Part shown: one piece after another, positions 15,540 through 25,003 of the stretch
How the letters are laid out: the number at the start of each line of letters is the position of its first letter
Position numbering within the stretch: the first letter of the stretch is position 1
Source of the DNA: Vaginisenegalia massiliensis
GTDB lineage: Bacteria > Bacillota > Bacilli > Lactobacillales > Aerococcaceae
DNA: 34,862 nt
Direction: 5' to 3'
NCBI RefSeq assembly: GCF_900604935.1
Contig: NZ_UWPC01000014.1
Span: forward strand, 1 to 34,862
Translations under genes and position numbers: made by a program
The notes under the pieces: model-generated
Told to the model about the DNA's origin: nothing
The model's database searches: none
The model's input: the letters and a program-made list of their open reading frames with translations, nothing else

Positions 15540-16730
15540 CTGAATGAACAAACTTGGTTACAGCATTTAAAAGAAAAACGCTTGGCTTATGGACTATCTC
15601 AAAACCGTTTAGCTGTTGCGACTGGTATTACAAGGCAGTATCTAAGCGATATTGAAACAGGAAAAGTCAAGCCATCAGAGGATTTACAGCAGTCCCTTTG
15701 GGAAGCTCTGGAACGCTTCAATCCCGACGCTCCCCTTGAAATGCTGTTTGATTATGTAAGAATTCGCTTTCCGACAACAGACGTACAGCAGGTGGTCGAA
15801 AACATCTTACAACTGAAACTGTCCTATTTTCTTCATGAGGACTATGGTTTCTATTCTTATTCAGAGCATTATGCTTTAGGCGACATATTCGTCCTTTGCT
15901 CCCATGAACTGGACAAAGGAGTTCTGGTGGAATTGAAAGGTCGTGGGTGCAGACAATTTGAAAGCTATCTTCTGGCACAACAAAGAAGCTGGTATGAGTT
16001 CTTTATGGACGTTTTGGTGGCTGGCGGTGTGATGAAACGCCTTGACCTTGCCATTAACGATAAGACAGGGATTTTAAATATCCCTGTACTCACTGAAAAG
16101 TGCCAACAGGAAGAATGTATCTCCGTCTTCCGCAGTTTTAAAAGCTATCGCAGTGGCGAACTGGTACGCAAAGAGGAAAAGGAATGTATGGGAAACACCC
16201 TCTATATCGGTTCATTACAAAGTGAAGTTTATTTCTGTATCTATGAAAAGGACTACGAGCAGTACAAGAAAAATGATATTCCCATTGAAGACGCAGAAGT
16301 AAAAAACCGTTTTGAGATTCGATTGAAAAATGAGCGTGCCTATTATGCAGTCCGTGATTTACTCGTCTATGACAATCCAGAGCATACCGCCTTTAAAATT
16401 ATCAATCGGTATATCCGTTTTGTAGATAAAGACGATTCCAAACCTCGTTCTGATTGGAAACTGAATGAAGAATGGGCTTGGTTTATTGGGAACAATCGTG
16501 AACGATTAAAACTAACCACAAAACCAGAGCCTTACTCCTTCCAAAGGACGCTGAACTGGCTATCTCATCAAGTTGCCCCGACCTTAAAGGTTGCGATTAA
16601 ACTTGATGAAATCAACCAGACGCAGGTTGTAAAAGACATTCTCGACCATGCGAAACTGACAGACCGACACAAGCAGATTTTGAAGCAACAGTCAGTAAAA
16701 GAACAGGACGTGATAACAACAAAAAAATAA
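15540..16730 (+). CDS. orf20: Tn916 Orf20 relaxase (MobT / Rep_trans family)
   Basis: About 396 aa from a CTG at 15540. GGAGGG (15527-15532) is spaced seven bases from it, whereas the upstream TTG at 15525 overlaps this ribosome binding site. An XRE-type helix-turn-helix lies at the N-terminus (GLSQNRLAVATGITRQYLSDIETGK). The rest is a rolling-circle replication-initiator-like nicking domain, as in ICEBs1 NicK. The enzyme cuts one strand at oriT and starts transfer and rolling-circle replication. The 3' end AAAAAATAA is intact. The start codon is the uncertain point. Confidence 0.95.
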   Translation: MNEQTWLQHLKEKRLAYGLSQNRLAVATGITRQYLSDIETGKVKPSEDLQQSLWEALERFNPDAPLEMLFDYVRIRFPTTDVQQVVENILQLKLSYFLHEDYGFYSYSEHYALGDIFVLCSHELDKGVLVELKGRGCRQFESYLLAQQRSWYEFFMDVLVAGGVMKRLDLAINDKTGILNIPVLTEKCQQEECISVFRSFKSYRSGELVRKEEKECMGNTLYIGSLQSEVYFCIYEKDYEQYKKNDIPIEDAEVKNRFEIRLKNERAYYAVRDLLVYDNPEHTAFKIINRYIRFVDKDDSKPRSDWKLNEEWAWFIGNNRERLKLTTKPEPYSFQRTLNWLSHQVAPTLKVAIKLDEINQTQVVKDILDHAKLTDRHKQILKQQSVKEQDVITTKK

Positions 16731-16772
16731 CTCAAATACAAATTCATTGAATATAGAGAGGAGAACATTTTT

Positions 16773-16994
16773 ATGAATTTTGGACAAAACCTTTATAACT
16801 GGTTTCTATCAAACGCTCAATCACTGGTGCTTTTAGCAATCGTTGTGATTGGCTTGTATCTTGGCTTCAAGCGTGAGTTTAGCAAACTGATTGGCTTTTT
16901 AATTATTGCGATTATTGCGGTTGGCTTAGTCTTCAACGCTGCTGGAGTAAAAGACATTTTACTAGAGCTATTCAATCGCATTATTGGTGCTTAA
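16773..16994 (+). CDS. orf19: Tn916 Orf19, small membrane protein
   Basis: A 73-aa protein with two hydrophobic helices (about 13-31 and 38-56) and short polar ends, preceded by GAGAGGAG. It is part of the Tn916 transfer channel region and may correspond to the small membrane subunits ConC/TcpD of related systems; that equivalence is tentative. Confidence 0.88.
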   Translation: MNFGQNLYNWFLSNAQSLVLLAIVVIGLYLGFKREFSKLIGFLIIAIIAVGLVFNAAGVKDILLELFNRIIGA

Positions 16995-17010
16995 ATAAAA
17001 CCGTTCTTTT

Positions 17011-17041
17011 GTGGAATATAAGTGGTTTTCTTATGTTCCGC
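17011..17041 (+). other. Hairpin between orf19 and orf18
   Basis: An imperfect 12-bp stem (17011-17022 with 17030-17041) without a T-run. It may be a transcript-processing structure or part of a single-strand origin; the sequence alone does not tell. Confidence 0.35.
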
Positions 17042-17110
17042 AAAGGAATGGTACACCAAACGAAGTGCGGTAGGGATTTTTGAATCTCTACAAAGAAAGG
17101 ACGTGAATAT

Positions 17111-17608
17111 ATGGACGATATGCAAGTCTATATTGCGAATTTAGGCAAATACAATGAGGGCGAATTGGTCGGTGCGTGGTTTACCTTTCCCATTGACTTT
17201 GAGGAAGTCAAAGAGAAAATCGGCTTGAATGATGAATATGAGGAATACGCCATTCATGACTACGAGTTACCCTTTACGGTTGACGAATACACTTCCATTG
17301 GCGAACTCAATCGACTATGGGAAATGGTATCGGAATTACCCGAAGAATTACAATCGGAGCTATCTGCTCTGCTCACTCATTTTTCAAGCATTGAAGAACT
17401 AAGCGAACATCAAGAGGATATTATCATTCATTCCGATTGTGATGATATGTATGACGTGGCACGCTACTACATTGAAGAAACGGGTGCTTTAGGCGAAGTA
17501 CCAGCTAGTCTTCAAAACTATATTGATTATCAAGCCTATGGTCGGGATTTAGACCTTTCAGGAACGTTTATCTCAACCAATCATGGGATTTTTGAAATCG
17601 TCTATTAA
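17111..17608 (+). CDS. ardA: Tn916 Orf18, ArdA antirestriction protein
   Basis: A 165-aa highly acidic protein with the ArdA motif set: VYIANLGKYNEGELVGAWF at the N-terminus, EYAIHDYELPF, and a C-terminal YIDYQAYGRDLDLSG. ArdA mimics the shape and charge of B-form DNA and blocks type I restriction enzymes, which protects the incoming element. AGAAAGGA precedes the ATG. Confidence 0.96.
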   Translation: MDDMQVYIANLGKYNEGELVGAWFTFPIDFEEVKEKIGLNDEYEEYAIHDYELPFTVDEYTSIGELNRLWEMVSELPEELQSELSALLTHFSSIEELSEHQEDIIIHSDCDDMYDVARYYIEETGALGEVPASLQNYIDYQAYGRDLDLSGTFISTNHGIFEIVY

Positions 17609-17696
17609 ATCTGTCGGTACATTACTACTGGCAGATTTTCTATTTTACGGGGTGGCTCAATCAGCTACCCCTATTTTTTATGAAAGGATTGATTAC

Positions 17697-18089
17697 ATGA
17701 AGAAAATACGAAGCTATACCAGTATCTGGTCTGTGGAAAAGGTACTGTATTCTATCAATGATTTTAGACTTCCGTTTCCCATAACCTTTACGCAAATGAC
17801 ATGGTTTGTCGTGTCACTCTTTGCAGTGATGATACTTGGCAACTTGCCCCCTCTTTCCATGATAGAGGGAGCATTTCTCAAATACTTTGGGATTCCTGTG
17901 GCTTTCACATGGTTTATGTCTACAAAAACTTTTGATGGTAAAAAGCCTTATGGATTTTTGAAGTCTGTCATTGCTTATGCACTGCGACCAAAGCTGACCT
18001 ATGCAGGAAAAAAAGTAACGCTTGGCAGAAACCAGCCACAAGAAGCCATTACAGCAGTTAGGAGTGAATTTTATGGCATATCCAATTAA
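17697..18089 (+). CDS. orf17: Tn916 Orf17, TcpE-family membrane protein
   Basis: A 130-aa protein from the ATG at 17697, chosen because GAAAGGATT precedes it; the frame is open from 17583 but that part overlaps ardA. Two hydrophobic segments lie at about 40-60 and 65-85. It belongs to the TcpE family, a membrane subunit of Gram-positive type IV secretion (ConD of ICEBs1, TcpE of pCW3). Its 3' end overlaps orf16 by 17 bp. Confidence 0.92.
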   Translation: MKKIRSYTSIWSVEKVLYSINDFRLPFPITFTQMTWFVVSLFAVMILGNLPPLSMIEGAFLKYFGIPVAFTWFMSTKTFDGKKPYGFLKSVIAYALRPKLTYAGKKVTLGRNQPQEAITAVRSEFYGISN

Positions 18090-20520
18090 ATACATTGAAA
18101 ACAATCTCGTCTGGAATAAAGACGGGGAATGTTATGCTTACTATGAGCTTGTTCCTTACAATTACTCATTTCTAAGTCCAGAACAGAAAATACAAGTGCA
18201 TGATTCTTTCAGACAGCTTATCGCACAAAATCGTGATGGCAAAATTCATGCTTTACAAATCAGTACAGAATCCAGCATACGTTCTGCACAAGAGCGTTCC
18301 AAAAATGAAGTCACTGGCAAGCTCAAAGCGGTTGCCTATGACAAAATCGACCAACAGACAGACGCTTTAATATCCATGATTGGCGAAAATCAAGTGAACT
18401 ACCGTTTCTTTATCGGCTTTAAGTTGCTTCTCAACGATCAGGAGTTTTCTATGAAAAGTCTTACCGTTGAAGCAAAAAATGCTTTGTCTGATTTTGTCTA
18501 TGATGTGAACCATAAGCTGATGGGCGATTTTGTTAGTATGAGTAATGATGAAATCCTGCGTTTTCAGAAGATGGAAAAGCTCTTAGAAAATAAAATCTCT
18601 CGTCGTTTCAAAATCCGCAGGTTAGATAAGGACGACTTCGGCTATCTGATTGAACACCTTTACGGACAGACAGGCACTGCCTATGAAGAGTATGAGTACC
18701 ATCTATCAAAGAAAAAGCTGGATAATGAAACGCTGATTAAATACTATGACTTGATTAAGCCTACTCGCTGTTTGGTGGAAGAAAAACAGCGATATTTGAA
18801 AATCCAGCAGGAAGATGAAACCGTCTATGTAGCTTACTTTACCATTAACAGCATTGTCGGAGAACTGGACTTCCCGTCCTCTGAAATCTTCTACTACCAG
18901 CAACAGCAATTTACATTCCCGATTGATACGTCAATGAATGTGGAAATTGTAGCGAATCGTAAAGCCCTATCTACTGTCCGCAATAAAAAGAAAGAACTGA
19001 AAGACTTGGATAACCACGCTTGGCAAAGTGATAATGAAACCAGCTCCAATGTGGCGGAAGCTCTGGAAAGTGTGAATGAGCTGGAAACCAATTTAGACCA
19101 AAGCAAGGAATCTATGTACAAGCTGTCTTATGTGGTAAGGGTATCAGCAAATGATCTTGACGAACTCAAACGTCGTTGTAATGAAGTGAAAGATTTTTAT
19201 GACGATTTAAGCGTAAAACTGGTACGACCATTTGGGGATATGCTCGGCTTACATGAAGAATTTTTACCTGCCAGCAAGCGTTATATGAATGATTATATTC
19301 AATACGTGACCTCTGATTTCCTCGCTGGTTTAGGTTTTGGTGCTACTCAAATGCTGGGGGAAAATGAGGGGATTTATGTTGGCTACAGCTTAGATACTGG
19401 ACGCAATGTCTATCTGAAACCTGCTCTTGCCAGTCAAGGGGTTAAGGGTTCAGTAACCAATGCGTTAGCGTCGGCTTTTGTTGGTTCGCTGGGTGGTGGT
19501 AAATCCTTTGCGAATAACCTTATCGTCTATTATGCGGTGCTTTATGGGGCACAAGCAGTGATTGTAGACCCAAAAGCAGAACGTGGCAGATGGAAAGAAA
19601 CCTTGCCAGAGATTTCCCATGAAATCAATATCGTCACTCTGACTTCTGATGAGAAAAACAAAGGCTTACTTGACCCTTATGTGATTATGAAAAATCCCAA
19701 AGATTCTGAATCACTGGCTATTGATATTCTGACATTCCTTACGGGGATTTCCTCTCGTGATGGGGAACGCTTCCCAATCCTTAGAAAAGCCATTCGTGCA
19801 GTAACCAATAGTGAAGTACGAGGGTTGATGAAAGTGATTGAGGAATTACGGGTTGAGAATACGCCACTAAGTACCAGTATAGCCGACCATATCGAAAGTT
19901 TTACAGACTATGACTTTGCACATTTATTATTCAGTAATGGTTATGTGGAGCAGTCTATCAGCTTAGAAAAACAACTGAACATTATACAGGTTGCGGACTT
20001 GGTACTTCCCGACAAGGAAACTTCCTTTGAGGAATATACCACTATGGAGCTTTTATCCGTTGCTATGCTGATTGTCATTAGTACCTTTGCTTTAGACTTT
20101 ATCCATACAGACCGAAGCATTTTCAAGATTGTAGATTTAGACGAAGCATGGAGCTTTTTACAGGTAGCACAAGGAAAAACACTATCTATGAAGCTGGTTC
20201 GGGCTGGTCGTGCTATGAACGCTGGGGTATATTTCGTGACCCAAAATACAGACGACCTCTTAGATGAAAAACTGAAAAATAACCTCGGCTTAAAATTTGC
20301 ATTTCGTTCCACTGACCTTAACGAGATTAAAAAGACCTTAGCCTTTTTTGGTGTAGACCCAGAGGACGAAAACAATCAGAAGCGATTGCGTGATTTGGAA
20401 AACGGGCAATGCCTTATCAGTGATTTATATGGTCGTGTCGGTGTGATACAGTTCCACCCTGTATTTGAAGAACTGCTCCATGCCTTTGATACCAGACCAC
20501 CTGTGCGAAAAGAGGTGTAA
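18073..20520 (+). CDS. orf16: Tn916 Orf16, VirB4-like conjugation ATPase
   Basis: An 815-aa AAA+ ATPase that energises the transfer channel (ConE of ICEBs1, TcpF of pCW3). ATG at 18073 with TTAGGAGTG upstream; the frame opens at 18022 inside orf17. Walker A is GSLGGGKS (471-478) and Walker B ends in Asp690-Glu691 (FKIVDLDEAWSF), followed by the VirB4-type VTQNTDDL and FRSTD segments. The N-terminal half binds partner proteins at the membrane. No lesion is seen. Confidence 0.97.
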   Translation: MAYPIKYIENNLVWNKDGECYAYYELVPYNYSFLSPEQKIQVHDSFRQLIAQNRDGKIHALQISTESSIRSAQERSKNEVTGKLKAVAYDKIDQQTDALISMIGENQVNYRFFIGFKLLLNDQEFSMKSLTVEAKNALSDFVYDVNHKLMGDFVSMSNDEILRFQKMEKLLENKISRRFKIRRLDKDDFGYLIEHLYGQTGTAYEEYEYHLSKKKLDNETLIKYYDLIKPTRCLVEEKQRYLKIQQEDETVYVAYFTINSIVGELDFPSSEIFYYQQQQFTFPIDTSMNVEIVANRKALSTVRNKKKELKDLDNHAWQSDNETSSNVAEALESVNELETNLDQSKESMYKLSYVVRVSANDLDELKRRCNEVKDFYDDLSVKLVRPFGDMLGLHEEFLPASKRYMNDYIQYVTSDFLAGLGFGATQMLGENEGIYVGYSLDTGRNVYLKPALASQGVKGSVTNALASAFVGSLGGGKSFANNLIVYYAVLYGAQAVIVDPKAERGRWKETLPEISHEINIVTLTSDEKNKGLLDPYVIMKNPKDSESLAIDILTFLTGISSRDGERFPILRKAIRAVTNSEVRGLMKVIEELRVENTPLSTSIADHIESFTDYDFAHLLFSNGYVEQSISLEKQLNIIQVADLVLPDKETSFEEYTTMELLSVAMLIVISTFALDFIHTDRSIFKIVDLDEAWSFLQVAQGKTLSMKLVRAGRAMNAGVYFVTQNTDDLLDEKLKNNLGLKFAFRSTDLNEIKKTLAFFGVDPEDENNQKRLRDLENGQCLISDLYGRVGVIQFHPVFEELLHAFDTRPPVRKEV

Positions 20521-20522
20521 AT

Positions 20523-22700
20523 GTGAAACCATCAATAGTAAACAGAATAAAATCAAACTGGACGCTGAAACGTCTAGGTAAAGTGGCAATGACAGTGGCT
20601 TTCACACTTGTGATTGCCATTTTTCTTTTAGCCATGCTGGGAACGGTGGTTCAAGCTGCGGGCTTGGTAGATGATACGGTCAATGTGGCAAATGAATACA
20701 GCCGATACCCACTTGAAAACTATCAACTGGATTTTTATGTGGATAATAGCTGGGGCTGGCTTCCGTGGAACTGGTCGGACGGGATTGGAAAACAGGTCAT
20801 GTATGGACTATATGCCATTACCAATTTTATTTGGACAATCAGTTTGTATGTTTCCAATGCGACAGGTTACTTAGTACAGGAAGCCTATTCCTTAGACTTC
20901 ATTTCCGCTACAGCAGATTCCATTGGTAAGAATATGCAGACCTTAGCTGGTGTGAGTGCAAACGGATTTTCAACAGAGGGTTTCTATGTTGGATTCCTCT
21001 TACTCTTGATTTTGGTTCTTGGGGTTTATGTTGCCTATACGGGACTGATAAAGAGAGAAACCACAAAGGCAATTCATGCCATTATGAATTTTGTGCTGGT
21101 GTTTATCCTATCGGCTTCCTTTATTGCCTACGCTCCCGACTACATTAAAAAAATCAATGACTTTTCATCAGACATCAGTAATGCCAGTTTATCACTTGGC
21201 ACGAAGATTGTCATGCCCCATTCCGATAGTCAAGGCAAGGACAGCGTGGACTTAATCAGAGATAGCCTGTTTTCCATACAGGTTCAGCAACCGTGGCTAC
21301 TGCTTCAATACAACAGTTCAGACATTGAAAGTATCGGTATTGACCGTGTGGAAAGCCTGCTCTCCACCAGCCCAGATTCCAACAATGGCGAAGACAGAGA
21401 AAAAATTGTTGCGGAAGAAATTGAAGACAGAAGCAATACCAATCTAACCATTACAAAGACCATTAACCGTTTAGGTACAGTCTTCTTCCTATTTGTCTTC
21501 AATATTGGGATTTCCATATTTGTATTCCTATTAACAGGAATCATGATTTTCTCGCAGGTACTTTTTATCATCTATGCTATGTTTCTGCCTGTGAGCTTTA
21601 TTTTAAGCATGATTCCATCATTTGATGGTATGTCAAAACGAGCCATAACAAAGCTCTTTAATACCATTTTGACACGAGCTGGAATCACATTGATTATTAC
21701 GACAGCATTTAGTATTTCAACCATGCTCTATACCTTATCGGCTGGTTATCCGTTCTTTTTGATTGCTTTTCTACAGATTGTGACCTTTGCAGGAATCTAC
21801 TTCAAGCTGGGCGATTTAATGAGTATGTTTTCTCTACAGAGTAACGATTCTCAAAGTGTGGGAAGTCGTGTGATGAGAAAACCTCGTATGCTTATGCACG
21901 CTCACATGCACCGTCTACAGCGGAAACTTGGACGTTCCATGACTACTCTAGGGGCTGGGTCTGCCATTGTTACAGGTAAAAAAGGACAGTCGGGTTCGGG
22001 GAGTTCTGCAAGGACACAAGCAGATCACTCCCGACCAGACGGAAAGGAAAAATCAACACTTGGAAAACGTATCGGTCAAACCATCGGTACAGTAGCTGAT
22101 ACCAAAGACAGAATGGTAGACACTGCTAGTGGTTTGAAAGAACAGGTTAAAGATTTGCCGACCAATGCAAGATATGCAGTATATCAAGGAAAATCCAAAG
22201 TAAAAGAGAATGTCCGTGATTTAACCAGTAGTATTTCTCAAACCAAAGCGGACAGAGCCAGTGGACGCAAGGAACAGCAGGAACAAAGGCGAAAAACCAT
22301 TGCGAAGCGTCGCTCTGAAATGGAACAGGTCAAACAGAAAAAACAGCCTGCTTCTTCTGTTCATGAAAGACCGACTACAAGACAAGAACAATATCATGAT
22401 GAACAGACCTCAAAACAGTCTAATATTCAGACTTCATATAAGGAATCTCAACAAGCCAAACAAGAGCGTCCAGCAGTTAAGTCCGATTTTTCAAGTCCAA
22501 AAGTGGAACGCCAAGGCAATACCGTTCAAGAAAAAACCGTTCAAAAGCCAGCAACTTCAACCACTACAGCAGATAGAACTTCACAACGTCCAATCACAAA
22601 AGAACGTCCGTCTACTGTTCAAAGAGTACCACTACAAAATACAAGAAGTAGACCACCAATCAAAACCGCCACCATTAAGAAAGTCGGTAAGAAACCATGA
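20523..22700 (+). CDS. orf15: Tn916 Orf15, VirB6-like channel protein
   Basis: A 725-aa protein from a GTG start (an ATG two bases upstream is out of frame and followed at once by TGA). Residues 1-440 contain a signal-anchor-like helix and about seven membrane segments. The last 280 residues form a long basic tail rich in Lys, Arg, Gln and Thr. It corresponds to ConG of ICEBs1 and TcpH of pCW3, the VirB6-like core of the mating channel. Its stop overlaps orf14 as ATGA. Confidence 0.94.
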   Translation: MKPSIVNRIKSNWTLKRLGKVAMTVAFTLVIAIFLLAMLGTVVQAAGLVDDTVNVANEYSRYPLENYQLDFYVDNSWGWLPWNWSDGIGKQVMYGLYAITNFIWTISLYVSNATGYLVQEAYSLDFISATADSIGKNMQTLAGVSANGFSTEGFYVGFLLLLILVLGVYVAYTGLIKRETTKAIHAIMNFVLVFILSASFIAYAPDYIKKINDFSSDISNASLSLGTKIVMPHSDSQGKDSVDLIRDSLFSIQVQQPWLLLQYNSSDIESIGIDRVESLLSTSPDSNNGEDREKIVAEEIEDRSNTNLTITKTINRLGTVFFLFVFNIGISIFVFLLTGIMIFSQVLFIIYAMFLPVSFILSMIPSFDGMSKRAITKLFNTILTRAGITLIITTAFSISTMLYTLSAGYPFFLIAFLQIVTFAGIYFKLGDLMSMFSLQSNDSQSVGSRVMRKPRMLMHAHMHRLQRKLGRSMTTLGAGSAIVTGKKGQSGSGSSARTQADHSRPDGKEKSTLGKRIGQTIGTVADTKDRMVDTASGLKEQVKDLPTNARYAVYQGKSKVKENVRDLTSSISQTKADRASGRKEQQEQRRKTIAKRRSEMEQVKQKKQPASSVHERPTTRQEQYHDEQTSKQSNIQTSYKESQQAKQERPAVKSDFSSPKVERQGNTVQEKTVQKPATSTTTADRTSQRPITKERPSTVQRVPLQNTRSRPPIKTATIKKVGKKP

Positions 22701-23698
22701 AGTTGAAAACTTTAGTGATTGGTGGTTCTGGATTATTCTTGATGGTCTTCTCACTGCTTCTGTTTGTTGCCATTTTATTTTCAGATGAACAGGACAGCGG
22801 AATTTCCAATATTCATTATGGAGGTGTGAATGTTTCCGCAGAAGTGCTGGCTCATAAGCCTATGGTAGAAAAATATGCCAAAGAATATGGCGTTGAAGAA
22901 TATGTCAACATACTTCTTGCGATTATACAGGTGGAATCGGGCGGTACTGCGGAAGATGTTATGCAGTCCTCGGAATCCCTCGGTCTTCCACCTAATTCAT
23001 TGAGTACAGAAGAATCCATTAAGCAAGGTGTGAAGTATTTCAGTGAATTATTAGCCAGTAGCGAAAGGCTCAGTGTAGATTTAGAATCGGTTATCCAGTC
23101 CTACAATTATGGTGGTGGTTTCTTAGGGTATGTGGCTAATCGTGGAAATAAATATACCTTTGAACTGGCTCAAAGTTTCTCAAAAGAGTATTCAGGTGGC
23201 GAAAAAGTGTCTTACCCCAATCCCATAGCCATACCTATCAATGGGGGCTGGCGATACAACTATGGCAATATGTTTTATGTGCAACTGGTAACGCAGTATC
23301 TTGTCACAACAGAGTTTGATGATGATACGGTACAAGCCATCATGGACGAAGCACTGAAATATGAGGGCTGGCGATACGTTTACGGTGGAGCTTCCCCGAC
23401 TACTTCTTTTGATTGTAGCGGACTGACACAATGGACGTATGGAAAAGCTGGAATTAACTTACCACGAACCGCACAACAGCAATATGATGTGACCCAGCAT
23501 ATCCCACTATCGGAAGCACAAGCTGGCGATTTGGTTTTCTTTCATTCTACCTATAACGCTGGCTCTTATATTACTCATGTTGGGATATACCTTGGCAATA
23601 ACCGTATGTTTCATGCAGGCGACCCAATCGGTTATGCCGACTTAACAAGCCCCTACTGGCAACAGCATTTAGTGGGAGCAGGACGAATCAAACAATGA
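22697..23698 (+). CDS. orf14: Tn916 Orf14, two-domain cell-wall hydrolase
   Basis: A 333-aa exported or membrane-anchored enzyme that opens peptidoglycan for the mating channel. Order: N-terminal membrane helix (about 7-28), lysozyme-like muramidase domain (about 50-165, catalytic Glu80 in IIQVESGG), NlpC/P60 endopeptidase domain (about 212-333, Cys240 in FDCSGL, His294 in THVGIY). This matches CwlT of ICEBs1. Coupled to orf15 and orf13 by short overlaps. Confidence 0.96.
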   Translation: MKLKTLVIGGSGLFLMVFSLLLFVAILFSDEQDSGISNIHYGGVNVSAEVLAHKPMVEKYAKEYGVEEYVNILLAIIQVESGGTAEDVMQSSESLGLPPNSLSTEESIKQGVKYFSELLASSERLSVDLESVIQSYNYGGGFLGYVANRGNKYTFELAQSFSKEYSGGEKVSYPNPIAIPINGGWRYNYGNMFYVQLVTQYLVTTEFDDDTVQAIMDEALKYEGWRYVYGGASPTTSFDCSGLTQWTYGKAGINLPRTAQQQYDVTQHIPLSEAQAGDLVFFHSTYNAGSYITHVGIYLGNNRMFHAGDPIGYADLTSPYWQQHLVGAGRIKQ

Positions 23699-23712
23699 GA
23701 AAGGAAGATTTA

Positions 23713-24627
23713 ATGATGAAATTTAGAAAAAATCAGAATAAAGAAAAACAGATACCAAAGGAAAAGAAACCTCGTGTCTATAAGGTCAATCCTCATAAAA
23801 AGGTTGTGATTGCCTTGTGGGTACTTTTAGGGCTTAGTTTCAGCTTTGCGATATTCAAGCACTTTACAGCTATAGATACTCATACTATTCACGAAACAAC
23901 TATCATAGAAAAGGAATACGTTGATACTCATCATGTAGAAAATTTTGTAGAGAACTTTGCGAAAGTCTACTATTCATGGGAGCAATCCGATAAGTCCATT
24001 GATAATCGAATGGAAAGTCTAAAAGGCTATCTGACAGATGAACTTCAAGCTCTCAATGTTGATACAGTACGCAAAGATATTCCTGTATCGTCTTCTGTAA
24101 GAGGATTTCAGATATGGACGGTAGAGCCAACTGGCGACAATGAGTTTAATGTAACCTACAGTGTAGACCAGCTCATTACAGAGGGAGAAAATACAAAGAC
24201 CGTCCACTCTGCTTATATAGTGAGTGTCTATGTAGATGGTTCTGGAAATATGGTACTGGTTAAGAATCCGACCATTACCAACATACCTAAGAAATCAAGT
24301 TATAAACCAAAAGCCATTGAAAGTGAGGGGACGGTTGATTCCATTACAACCAATGAAATCAATGAGTTTTTAACGACGTTCTTCAAGCTCTATCCTACAG
24401 CGACAGCCAGTGAACTTTCCTACTATGTGAATGACGGGATATTAAAACCAATCGGAAAAGAGTACATCTTTCAAGAACTGGTAAATCCTATTCACAATCG
24501 TAAGGATAATCAAGTCACGGTATCGCTGACAGTGGAGTATATCGACCAGCAGACCAAAGCAACGCAGGTATCTCAATTTGATTTGGTACTTGAAAAGAAC
24601 GGGAGTAATTGGAAGATTGTAAAATAA
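23713..24627 (+). CDS. orf13: Tn916 Orf13, TcpC/ConB-like channel protein
   Basis: About 304 aa from the ATG at 23713 (AAGGAAG upstream); the frame also offers an ATG at 23695 that overlaps orf14. A basic N-terminal tail is followed by one membrane helix (about 30-50 of the protein) and an extracytoplasmic part with two NTF2-like halves, as in TcpC of pCW3 and ConB of ICEBs1. It is a bitopic scaffold of the transfer apparatus and the last conjugation gene, followed by a strong terminator. Confidence 0.94.
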   Translation: MMKFRKNQNKEKQIPKEKKPRVYKVNPHKKVVIALWVLLGLSFSFAIFKHFTAIDTHTIHETTIIEKEYVDTHHVENFVENFAKVYYSWEQSDKSIDNRMESLKGYLTDELQALNVDTVRKDIPVSSSVRGFQIWTVEPTGDNEFNVTYSVDQLITEGENTKTVHSAYIVSVYVDGSGNMVLVKNPTITNIPKKSSYKPKAIESEGTVDSITTNEINEFLTTFFKLYPTATASELSYYVNDGILKPIGKEYIFQELVNPIHNRKDNQVTVSLTVEYIDQQTKATQVSQFDLVLEKNGSNWKIVK

Positions 24628-24636
24628 CAAATATTG

Positions 24637-24677
24637 GTACATGATTACAGATACTTTGTAATCATGTACTCTTTTTG
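24637..24677 (+). terminator. Terminator after the conjugation operon
   Basis: A perfect 13-bp stem (24637-24649 with 24657-24669) and a T-rich tail, nine bases after the orf13 stop. It separates the transfer operon from tet(M). Confidence 0.9.
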
Positions 24678-24696
24678 ATAAAAAATTGGAGATTCC

Positions 24697-24725
24697 TTTA
24701 CAAATATGCTCTTACGTGCTATTAT
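24697..24725 (+). promoter_or_regulatory. tet(M) promoter
   Basis: TTTACA (24697-24702) and TATTAT (24720-24725) with a 17-bp spacer, close to the sigma-A consensus. The transcript starts about 30 bp before a seven-codon leader frame. Confidence 0.8.
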
Positions 24726-24756
24726 TTAAGTGACTATTTAAAAGGAGTTAATAAAT

Positions 24757-24780
24757 ATGCGGCAAGGTATTCTTAAATAA
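24757..24780 (+). CDS. Seven-codon leader peptide upstream of tet(M)
   Basis: MRQGILK preceded by AAGGAG. It is embedded in the left arm of a long-range inverted repeat (24764-24776 with 24853-24865) that surrounds a T-rich run (24836-24843). This is the layout of a translation-controlled attenuator. Too short to be a working protein. Confidence 0.5.
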   Translation: MRQGILK

Positions 24781-24901
24781 ACTGTCAATTTGATAGCGGG
24801 AACAAATAATTAGATGTCCTTTTTTAGGAGGGCTTAGTTTTTTGTACCCAGTTTAAGAATACCTTTATCATGTGATTCTAAAGTATCCAGAGAATATCTG
24901 T

Positions 24902-24988
24902 ATGCTTTGTATACCTATGGTTATGCATAAAAATCCCAGTGATAAAAGTATTTATCACTGGGATTTTTATGCCCTTTTGGGTTTTTGA
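24902..24988 (+). CDS. orf12: tet(M) leader peptide (Orf12)
   Basis: A 28-residue frame starting MLCIPMVMHKN and ending YALLGF, ending 15 bases before tet(M). It overlaps the large attenuator hairpin. In Tn916 it is known as the orf12 leader: slow translation under tetracycline changes RNA folding and lets transcription continue into tet(M) and beyond to orf7, xis and int. Confidence 0.85.
   Translation: MLCIPMVMHKNPSDKSIYHWDFYALLGF
24925..24986 (+). terminator. tet(M) attenuator hairpin
   Basis: A perfect 22-bp stem (24925-24946 with 24951-24972, loop agta) followed by ccttttgggttttt. It lies inside the Orf12 leader frame and directly before the tet(M) ribosome binding site. Confidence 0.85.
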
Positions 24989-25003
24989 ATGGAGGAAAAT
25001 CAC

